This document shows, in pieces, positions 6,537 through 11,935 of a stretch of 11,935 bases of DNA. This DNA is from Deltaproteobacteria bacterium (GTDB lineage Bacteria > Desulfobacterota > Dissulfuribacteria > Dissulfuribacterales > JALVPX01). The translations under genes and the position numbers were made by a program. The notes below the pieces were generated by a model that did no database searches, had not been told where the DNA came from, and saw only the letters and a program-made list of their open reading frames with translations. Each line of letters opens with the position of its first letter. Positions within the stretch are counted from its first letter, which is position 1. The DNA is taken from NCBI GenBank assembly GCA_027031565.1, contig JALVPX010000173.1:1-11935 (forward strand), given 5' to 3'.

Positions 6537-7393
6537 CCACCGTCCAGCCGTGGTGTGTCAACTCGAAAATCTCGCCTTTGTACCCACGATGGACAACCAA
6601 CCCCTTGCTTTGTAAATTCCTAAGTGCCCCATCCCAATGTGAAAATTCCCGCCGATTCTCTTCACCAAAGGAAGACTGACCAGCTTGAATTTTCTGGCCT
6701 CCGATATACTCTATACGCAAAATTATGTCGTTTTCGTCACTCGCCGCTGCTTTAAGCAAAGCAAATTCTTCTTTAGACAAATCAAGTTTGAGTTTAGCGT
6801 TGGGGACAGTCGCTACCTTTCGGGCTAGGCTGGCATTCTGAGGAGGTCCATCCGTTTTCGCAGATTCGAGAATTCTGCGCAGGTACTCATTTTGATTGAG
6901 ACAGAGCTGCAGATGCTTTGATAATTTCTGTCGAAACTGTTCTACGTTATCATAGGTTTCAATGAGACCTTGCTTCTGCCATTTTTTTTTGAATATCCTT
7001 GACTTGGTTGTATTGATCGGGGTCGACGCTATTAGGTTCAACCGGCCTCGATGAAAAGTAGATCATTGCCGGCTTCCCGGCTGCGACGTGTTCTTCAATC
7101 TCTTCGATCGTACCGCTATTAGATTTACCGGTCGGTGTTCCGAGACGAGACCAGAATACTCCAACCAAGATGTCACAATCTTTCAAGATTCGTTTGTTAA
7201 TGAGCTCTTGCGGCCTCTCACCCAGCTCTGGGGACGAATGAGAGTCCCAACCCACTGCTGCCAACATGACCTTCGAACGCTGGGAATTCACGTCGTTCCA
7301 ATCGTGAATCACTTTTCTGGCAATCTCCCTTTCTTCAGCTACGTCTCCAGGAGATGCGATCATCACGGGCATGACGGTGGCTTTATATGCCAT
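6523..7393 (-). CDS. DUF4062-domain (TIR-like) protein with winged-helix-like C terminus, frame broken at A9
   Basis: The N-terminal part is read from the ATG at 7393. It shows the DUF4062 hallmark MIASPGDVAEER (11-22), then ELINKRILKDCDILVGVFWS (63-82), GTPTGKSNSGTIEEIEEH (85-102) and GKPAMIYFS (106-114), the strand/helix pattern of TIR-like domains. At a run of nine A on the minus strand (T run at 6982-6990) this frame goes to DIQKKMAEARSH and stops at 6959. Another frame continues the homologous protein as KKWQKQGLIETYDNVEQF down to the TAA at 6523. Dropping one A gives a continuous 289-residue protein whose C terminus (HWDGALRNLQSKGLVVHRG and on to the end) looks like a winged helix. It could be a pseudogene, a sequencing error, or expressed through transcriptional slippage. 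DUF4062 proteins occur near defence genes; NAD- or nucleotide-directed activity is inference. The upstream R-M genes lie on the same strand. Confidence 0.75.
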
Positions 7394-7397
7394 GTTT

Positions 7398-7411
7398 CAA
7401 ATGCTCTCTAA
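7398..7411. repeat. right arm of the inverted repeat bounding the DUF4062 gene
   Basis: CAAATGCTCTCTAA, partner of 6523-6536 with one mismatch. It begins 4 bp upstream of the DUF4062 ATG (minus strand), so the two arms enclose exactly that gene and nothing else. Confidence 0.6.
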
Positions 7412-7423
7412 TTCCTTAATATT

Positions 7424-7452
7424 CTGAAGTGGTCTTCAGCCATGCGTGGCTG
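7424..7452 (-). other. tandem overlapping hairpins in the DUF4062 leader
   Basis: On the minus strand CAGCCA-CGCA-TGGCTG (7452-7437) is directly joined to CTGAAG-ACCA-CTTCAG (7439-7424). Each is a perfect 6-bp stem with a 4-base loop, and they share the three bases CTG at 7439-7437, so they cannot both form fully. They lie 31-59 bp upstream of the start codon. They may be alternating structures controlling translation or transcription. Confidence 0.5.
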
Positions 7453-7644
7453 TGTGCACTGTTTGGAAACTTCAACCAACACTTCTAAAAATAGCCAAAA
7501 TTTTGTATATTACAATAATTTTCTTTATAATTGCTATACGCATTATTTATGAATCTTGAATATTGGCTCAAACTTGTTTGTTAGAAGGCCTAATTATTCG
7601 CCTGCCCCCTGGTTCTCCTGTTATGCCATGACCTCTGGTTCACT

Positions 7645-8688
7645 TTACTTGGTCTTGAATTCTTTCAACCTTGTACACTCCACAAGGCGGTCCAACGTCT
7701 TGGCGGTAAAGACTTTTCCCCTAGTTGCAAGGATCATTTTTTTCATGTCTTCCCGGCGGACACCGAAGCCCCTGCCTCCGATACATGCGATGACTTCAAA
7801 TCTTGGATTGTCCTCAGAACGCCCGGCAAGGCTCAATTCGCTCAAATGTTGGATGCGCGTCACCTTGTCACGGGCCGTACCGTCATCCTCTGTGATTTTT
7901 GCTTCGATAATAACCTGCGGATTGAACTCGCTGGGAATAATGAAATCAGGGGCCTGATCGAAACCTTCGATTCGCTCCGCTCGCTTGGTCTTGCGGAAAC
8001 TGATCCCTGCCTTAGAGAGAACCTCCTCGATTGCGGATTCAAGACTGTCTCCAATGAGTTCGCTTACAGAATCCCGGTGCCCGGCAAATGGTCTTCCAAG
8101 AAATCGTTCATAAAGTAGCATGGCGTAGGGAACACCTATCTCCGCCAGATTCCTGATACTGTCAATGCCGTTTCGGGTATCGGCCTTGTCCAGGCGATGG
8201 AGTTGATCCTTGCCCACTTCAGGGACACCGGCTGCAAGTAACTGGCATGCAGTTTTGACCATCGCCTTGATCCGTTCCTTGGTAAGGCCGTTGGTATTGA
8301 GTTCCGTTTCAGGGTTCATTCGAACTTTCCGGTCTAACGAGCGCACAAAGCCTTGAGTAACCGAAACACCTGTTCTCTGCGTCGTGACATAGCCCCATTC
8401 AGGCGGCGTAAAACCGAGTATTGATCGCAGTACTACAATAGAAATTGGCTCAGAAACTATGACTTGAAACATCTTTTCCGGATCAAGCTTGGAGAAACCA
8501 GCGGTGGCAGCTTTCAGTGCTTCATATCCTCGCTCAAAGATAGGATATTCAACAAAACCAGACCCCTTCGGCATGACGAGAAATTCGGACTCAAGGCATG
8601 AAAATACGGCATCTACATAACCTTCAGGGTTCCTGAGAATTTCTTCCAGGGAAACTTCAAAAGGAAACGTTGGCATTTTCCGCTTCAT
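7645..8688 (-). CDS. PD-(D/E)xK restriction endonuclease-like protein
   Basis: The protein (347 residues from the ATG at 8688) has the PD-(D/E)xK nuclease core near its C terminus: PDFII (247-251) and IIEAKI (260-265) give Asp248, Glu262 and Lys264, the metal-binding and catalytic set, preceded by a helix SLESAIEEVLSKAGI (215-229) and a basic stretch FRKTKRAER. The first 200 residues are largely helical and unrecognised; they may hold target recognition. It overlaps the methylase 3' end by 32 bp on the same strand, so the two are co-transcribed and probably translationally coupled. This arrangement says restriction enzyme. The start is uncertain: GTG at 8700, ATG at 8688 or ATG at 8676 all fit, and GTGGAG just upstream of 8688 is too close to that ATG and rather far from the one at 8676. 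Site specificity cannot be read from the sequence. Confidence 0.75.
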   Translation of the reverse strand: MKRKMPTFPFEVSLEEILRNPEGYVDAVFSCLESEFLVMPKGSGFVEYPIFERGYEALKAATAGFSKLDPEKMFQVIVSEPISIVVLRSILGFTPPEWGYVTTQRTGVSVTQGFVRSLDRKVRMNPETELNTNGLTKERIKAMVKTACQLLAAGVPEVGKDQLHRLDKADTRNGIDSIRNLAEIGVPYAMLLYERFLGRPFAGHRDSVSELIGDSLESAIEEVLSKAGISFRKTKRAERIEGFDQAPDFIIPSEFNPQVIIEAKITEDDGTARDKVTRIQHLSELSLAGRSEDNPRFEVIACIGGRGFGVRREDMKKMILATRGKVFTAKTLDRLVECTRLKEFKTK

Positions 8689-10870
8689 ACTCCACAACAC
8701 TTTCGTGGGCGGCGAACAGTGGCATATCTACTGTCGTTGCTGTTCTGTTGATCTCCACATACCTTTCCACTTCAGCCACTCCCCCGAACTGATGGAGCCA
8801 ATTCGCCACATCTGCTAGGCGTGATGCAGTTGATTTGTTCCCGTCCCATCCACATCGCAACGACCATATCGCAAGACGGATCAGATGGCCGAAAGTGATG
8901 CACCTAATGTCACCCAGAGTCGGTTTGACGTTCCCTGCCCTGAGATGCGCAAGATCTCTTTCCACTATTCTGGCGACTTCCACCGGGGAATCCGCCAGCC
9001 ATTTTCGTTGCATGATGCCTGTTGAACGGCAGACGAACACGGTGTCAATGATGGATGAGCCGGTTCCGTTGATATGTATGGACGCGCCCATTTCAGCGGG
9101 ACAGGGAATCGATGCAGAGCAGGTCAATCCTGCATCAAGAATTGCAACTGCAACAGGATAATAGGCCTCAATGTTATTGTGATGGTATGTGAACACAAGT
9201 GGCGCTCCTGGTTTAAGGGCTCTTGCCATGCGTCTGAATACAGCGGAAAGTCCTTCCGTAAAGTGGCTTAAATCGCGGCCCATATCCACGTTGGCCGTGA
9301 GTTCGTCTACGTTCCTGGTTGAAACAGCTTTGAACGCCTGGAAAGTCTGCCCGACCAACCGCTTAAGCCAGACATAACAAAAGTCCATGAGTTCTGCATA
9401 CTGAACATTGCCGAAATAAGGAGGATCAGTGAAAACGGCGTCCAGTGAATTGTCTGGCAAGTCAGAAGTTGCTGCATCCTGGCAAGAGATATTTACTGTG
9501 CGTATATGGGTGGAACCAGAACCATTGAGATGGTCTCCAATCCATTCTTTATTAATCGGGACCACTTTTTTTCTACCCCCATGGTGCACCACTTCAAACG
9601 GATTATTGCAATACGTTTTCGCCTTTTTGAATTTTTCAATAATATTAGCCCAGCCTCCACTTCCCACGCATGTATAACGGCCAGGCTCAATAATACCAAT
9701 GAAATTTGACTCGCACTGTATCAGTCCCACCGGGAATCCATGCACAGAAAAAATATCAAGCGATTTCAGCGCCCTAGTGTCATAGCGGCATAGCATGTTC
9801 TGGTAACGGAGCAAGTCTGACAGATTCGTTGCAAGTGCATTGCGTATTCGTTCATTCTGTATTTTGGAGATAATACGTGCGGAGAGTTCCAGGCCAACAA
9901 GCTGCCGCTGGTTGAACATTTCCCGGTATTGTCTGTATCCCCAGCGATGAAGCCTGTTGGTTTCATCTCCACTCGGTATTTCATCATCGGGAACATACCT
10001 TGGACGCATTTTCCTCCATCTTTCTTCCGCCTCTCTGATTCGCTTGATGTCCATGGCGTCCGGTTTTTTGAAAAACCGGCCTTTATGACCAGGTTTGCAT
10101 TTTTTACAATGGTATTCAATAGCAAAAAGACGATGGCGCGGTGGGCCTTGAGTGGCGTTGGGAAACGAATTGTCACTTCCGCATGAAGGGCATCTGCACG
10201 TGCCTCGTTTGGCCGGACCATTTAGAATCAAATCAGCAGAGCAGTGATTACACTGACCAGGATTTTCCCTGTTGCTAACCTCCGTTAATTCACCGCACCC
10301 CGGGCATATAAAGACATTTTTCGGGTGTCGGGAATCGGCGGCAAGAAGATATCCAGGAAACAGGTCAATATCTTCTCCACACTCCCTGCATATTATGACT
10401 TTTACCCACAAAAAATATTTCACATGAGCATCGTCCGATCCGCAAAAAATACAGCGGGAACGGTAGAGATGCCCAATTTCCTTTTCAAGTGCTGACCGTA
10501 AAGAAACGGCGGCTTTCTCATATTCGCAAATATCAAGGTGTTCTATTTCTTGCTTAACGATCCACCAAGCCATCGGGTTTATGTCAAACCCGGTAACATC
10601 GCAACCGACTCGATTTGCCTCAAGAATCGGTGTGCCGCCACCCATGAATGGATCTGCGATATGAAGGCCAGGAAAGTTATTCGACTCGTAAAACGCTTCA
10701 CTTAGCGGTTTATCCGAGAACTCAGACAACAGCAAGCCGCGGAACAAAGTGCCAGGTCGCCTGGCAAACCACTTGTGGACGGAAATAACGGGACGGTAGT
10801 TCTGCTGTATCTGTTTTTCCCGGAGTGCCAAATCAGCGATAAAGGCTATATCAAAATCTTTTTCTATCAT
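8657..10870 (-). CDS. large zinc-knuckle-rich DNA methyltransferase (DUF1156-like), probable m6A
   Basis: The 737-residue protein opens with ISVHKWFARRPGTLFRGLLL (29-48), typical of DUF1156-type methylases. The SAM motif I is ADPFMGGGTP (72-81), followed by GFDINPMAWW (94-103). The catalytic motif is DPPYFGNVQY (482-491); DPPY favours N6-adenine. Between them lies an insert with CxxC knuckles at 140/143, 161/164, 189/192, 207/210, 227/230 and 255/258: three likely zinc ribbons that may read DNA or hold partners. A basic, Arg/Tyr-rich stretch follows (282-320). The motif order is I before IV. The product should protect host DNA from the nuclease whose gene overlaps its 3' end. The start at 10870 gives the motif-compatible N terminus, but no good Shine-Dalgarno precedes it. 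The family may also serve as a stand-alone methylase in other defence systems. Confidence 0.85.
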   Translation of the reverse strand: MIEKDFDIAFIADLALREKQIQQNYRPVISVHKWFARRPGTLFRGLLLSEFSDKPLSEAFYESNNFPGLHIADPFMGGGTPILEANRVGCDVTGFDINPMAWWIVKQEIEHLDICEYEKAAVSLRSALEKEIGHLYRSRCIFCGSDDAHVKYFLWVKVIICRECGEDIDLFPGYLLAADSRHPKNVFICPGCGELTEVSNRENPGQCNHCSADLILNGPAKRGTCRCPSCGSDNSFPNATQGPPRHRLFAIEYHCKKCKPGHKGRFFKKPDAMDIKRIREAEERWRKMRPRYVPDDEIPSGDETNRLHRWGYRQYREMFNQRQLVGLELSARIISKIQNERIRNALATNLSDLLRYQNMLCRYDTRALKSLDIFSVHGFPVGLIQCESNFIGIIEPGRYTCVGSGGWANIIEKFKKAKTYCNNPFEVVHHGGRKKVVPINKEWIGDHLNGSGSTHIRTVNISCQDAATSDLPDNSLDAVFTDPPYFGNVQYAELMDFCYVWLKRLVGQTFQAFKAVSTRNVDELTANVDMGRDLSHFTEGLSAVFRRMARALKPGAPLVFTYHHNNIEAYYPVAVAILDAGLTCSASIPCPAEMGASIHINGTGSSIIDTVFVCRSTGIMQRKWLADSPVEVARIVERDLAHLRAGNVKPTLGDIRCITFGHLIRLAIWSLRCGWDGNKSTASRLADVANWLHQFGGVAEVERYVEINRTATTVDMPLFAAHESVVEYEAENANVSF

Positions 10871-11330
10871 GTGATTCTTTTACCGCATTATTGATGGAAT
10901 AACGAGTCTGTAGAAAAATCCTGTTAGGCGATGGCTTTCTTTTCCTGAAATCTAGACTTTTTTACCAGATTTTTTTCATGTAGGCCCGGTTCGTTTCGTA
11001 TTATATTTTTTAAATCTAATATATCATCTTCTATTTTTTATCTCCAAGTCTTAACTTTTGGCTTTTTTCGCGCTTTTTACCTGTTATCAGGCAAAGCCAG
11101 CTCCATAACGGTGAATCTTTTTTAGATTGTGAACCATGCAGAAAAGAATCCAATGAATATTAACCTTTCGTTTGCCTCTAAGTGTAAACCGATCAAGGCT
11201 AAGGGCATATTTAAAAAGGGCAAAAGAGTACATGCGAACAATACTTTCTGCATTAAGTCAGGGAGTTACTGATCAGTACACGCCCTGGCAAGTTCTGCCA
11301 AACATGCAATGTCTTAGTAGATACAGGTAC

Positions 11331-11364
11331 AAAAAATGGCCTCCATGGAAAGCAGCCATTTTTT
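11331..11364. terminator. strong symmetrical (bidirectional) terminator hairpin
   Basis: AAAAAATGGC (11331-11340) and GCCATTTTTT (11355-11364) are perfect complements, giving a 10-bp stem over a 14-base loop with six T after the GC part on either strand. It stands 24 bp before the antitoxin -35 box and insulates the toxin-antitoxin operon from upstream transcription; on minus it would stop transcripts heading toward the methylase. Confidence 0.65.
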
Positions 11365-11387
11365 GAGGCTGATGGATTTTTTTGCTC

Positions 11388-11417
11388 TTGACAGTATTCA
11401 ATCAAGCCTTGTTTTAT
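11388..11417 (+). promoter_or_regulatory. promoter of the toxin-antitoxin operon
   Basis: A perfect TTGACA (11388-11393) is followed after 18 bp by TTTTAT (11412-11417), a mediocre -10; TATACG two to three bases on is an alternative with wider spacing. Three TACG-containing short repeats (around 11417, 11432 and 11456) lie between here and the start codon and may be antitoxin operator sites. Confidence 0.45.
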
Positions 11418-11460
11418 ACGACAATTAATGATACGTGTAAAAATACAATAGGAGGTACGT

Positions 11461-11733
11461 ATGGGAAAACTCTTGAATATACTTCCAGTAAGTGATTTGA
11501 GGCAGCATGCAGCCGAAATCCTTAAAAAAATACGAGATAACAAGGAGCCTGTCATTATTACACAAAGAGGACGGGCGGCTGCCGTCATGATCAGTGTCGA
11601 AGCGTATGAAAAGGCTGAACAAGAGAAAGAGATCCTTCGGCTTTTGGCCAGGGGCGAAAAAGAAATAGAAGCAGGAGAGGGTTATGACTTAGATACTGTT
11701 CTTGCTGAAGCTGATTCAATCCTTTCACAATAA
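11461..11733 (+). CDS. type II antitoxin, Phd/YefM family
   Basis: The 90-residue protein has the Phd/YefM N-terminal DNA-binding and dimerisation fold: ILPVSDLRQHAAEILKKI (7-24), PVIITQRGRAAAVMISVEAY (30-49), followed by an acidic, helical C terminus (EKEILRLLARGEKEIEAG) that would wrap and neutralise the toxin. AGGAGG at 11450-11455 is 5 bp from the ATG. The ParE-like toxin gene starts 5 bp after its TAA, the standard antitoxin-first order. Antitoxins of this family usually repress their own operon, with the toxin as co-repressor, so the repeats upstream are candidate operators. Confidence 0.9.
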   Translation: MGKLLNILPVSDLRQHAAEILKKIRDNKEPVIITQRGRAAAVMISVEAYEKAEQEKEILRLLARGEKEIEAGEGYDLDTVLAEADSILSQ

Positions 11734-11738
11734 CTATC

Positions 11739-11935
11739 GTGAAAATCCGCTTTACATCAGCTGCCAGGGCCCAGTTTCTGTCTGCTATCGCATATATCCG
11801 ACGTGATAAGCCTTCGGCGGCAATCAAATTTCGACAGCATGTTGAAACCGTTTTGCGAAGGCTTGAAGACTTTCCTGAATCCGGAAGAATCATACCCGAG
11901 TTTCCAGAACTCCCCTTCAGGGAGGTAATCATACC
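11739..11935 (+). CDS. ParE/RelE-family toxin, 5' part only (cut by window end)
   Basis: From the GTG at 11739 the frame stays open to the window end (65 codons). It reads VKIRFTSAARAQFLSAIAYI, then a helix-turn with RRDKPSAAIKFRQHVETVL, then RRLEDFPESGRIIPEFPELP and FREVII. This is the ParE/RelE fold: first strand, two long helices, then the PxxGRxxPE(F/L)P motif and FREV strand. The C-terminal strands that normally end with a YRVxYRV-like stretch lie outside the window. The family includes ParE (gyrase poisons) and RelE (ribosome-dependent mRNA cleavage); the GRIIPEFPEL motif favours ParE, but this cannot be settled from the fragment. It forms an operon with the Phd-type antitoxin upstream. 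Confidence 0.85.
   Translation, partial: MKIRFTSAARAQFLSAIAYIRRDKPSAAIKFRQHVETVLRRLEDFPESGRIIPEFPELPFREVII

Larger units (their letters stand above)
7394..7644 (-). promoter_or_regulatory. leader and possible promoter region of the DUF4062 gene
   Basis: This 251-bp gap separates the nuclease stop from the DUF4062 start. On the minus strand it holds a weak promoter candidate, TTGTAA (7515-7510) and TATTTT (7493-7488), 16 bp apart. The -35 overlaps the small palindrome TTGTA-TAT-TACAA (7503-7515). Two hairpins in a row follow (7424-7452), then the right arm of the inverted repeat, 4 bp before the ATG. GAGAG inside that arm is the only Shine-Dalgarno-like sequence. The gene therefore seems to have its own transcription start. 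Confidence 0.35.
10871..11460. other. AT-rich non-coding gap between the methylase and antitoxin genes
   Basis: I see no credible gene in these 590 bp. A 64-codon frame at 11172-11366 starts with TTG, has no ribosome site and ends inside a terminator hairpin. Short inverted repeats are present: AAATCT/AGATTT around 10950-10970, GGCTTT (11060-11065) with AAAGCC (11093-11098), and AATCT (11114-11118) with AGATT (11124-11128). A strong hairpin stands at 11331-11364 and the antitoxin promoter at 11388-11417. The methylase promoter must lie in the left part, but I could not pick a convincing one. The right edge of the defence module should also be in this gap. Confidence 0.55.

Noticed and set aside
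7556..8118. Plus-strand ORFs opposite the nuclease gene (7556-7957 and 7846-8118)
   Set aside because: They are antisense shadows of a minus-strand gene with clear PD-(D/E)xK motifs; no independent signals.
9766..10221. 151-codon minus-strand ORF inside the methylase
   Set aside because: Out-of-frame shadow of the methylase, whose zinc-knuckle and methylase motifs are in the other frame.
11172..11366. 64-codon ORF with TTG start
   Set aside because: No Shine-Dalgarno, ends inside the terminator hairpin, no family pattern. A neighbouring frame with FCQTC looks zinc-knuckle-like but is only about 40 codons long and lacks a start.
1..11935. CRISPR array
   Set aside because: No regularly spaced direct repeats seen; the only long repeat is the single duplication 2041-2225 / 3901-4067.

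Overview
The window looks like a chromosomal segment of a Gram-negative bacterium of moderate GC. The rsmD-coaD pair, the ypfJ-type peptidase and the secreted proteins would fit a deltaproteobacterium (Desulfobacterota). That placement is inference from gene order and style; no sequence here proves it.

Layout. Positions 1-2214 are housekeeping: rsmD (16S rRNA methylation) and coaD (coenzyme A synthesis) on +, a tRNA-Leu(UAG) on - that overlaps the 3' end of coaD, then a ypfJ-like membrane zinc metallopeptidase on +. Positions 2215-4201 hold a secreted protein with a DOMON/CBM9-like N-terminal part and a PL7 (alginate lyase)-like C-terminal part. It sits between the true 3' end of the peptidase gene and a second, degenerate copy of that same 3' end (3901-4067). 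Positions 4202-5542 are an AT-rich, probably acquired gene for a secreted Excalibur/staphylococcal-nuclease protein. Positions 5543-6149 carry the wreck of an IS91-type transposase.

Positions 6150-6518 hold only the N-terminal third or so of a secreted glycoside hydrolase, cut off where a minus-strand defence module begins. That module (10870 down to 6523) encodes a large zinc-knuckle-rich DNA methyltransferase, an overlapping PD-(D/E)xK nuclease, and a DUF4062 (TIR-like) protein whose frame is broken at a run of nine A. The DUF4062 gene is bounded exactly by a 14-bp inverted repeat. The methylase and nuclease read as a restriction-modification pair; the DUF4062 gene is transcribed in the same direction after a 251-bp gap with its own AT-rich leader and two hairpins, so it may be an independently regulated or separately acquired accessory gene.

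Positions 10871-11460 are a non-coding AT-rich gap ending in a strong symmetrical terminator hairpin and a promoter. They are followed by a Phd/YefM antitoxin and a ParE/RelE toxin that runs off the end of the window. From about 3900 onward the window is an accessory region: duplicate scar, AT-rich gene, dead transposase, truncated gene, defence genes and toxin-antitoxin pair in succession.
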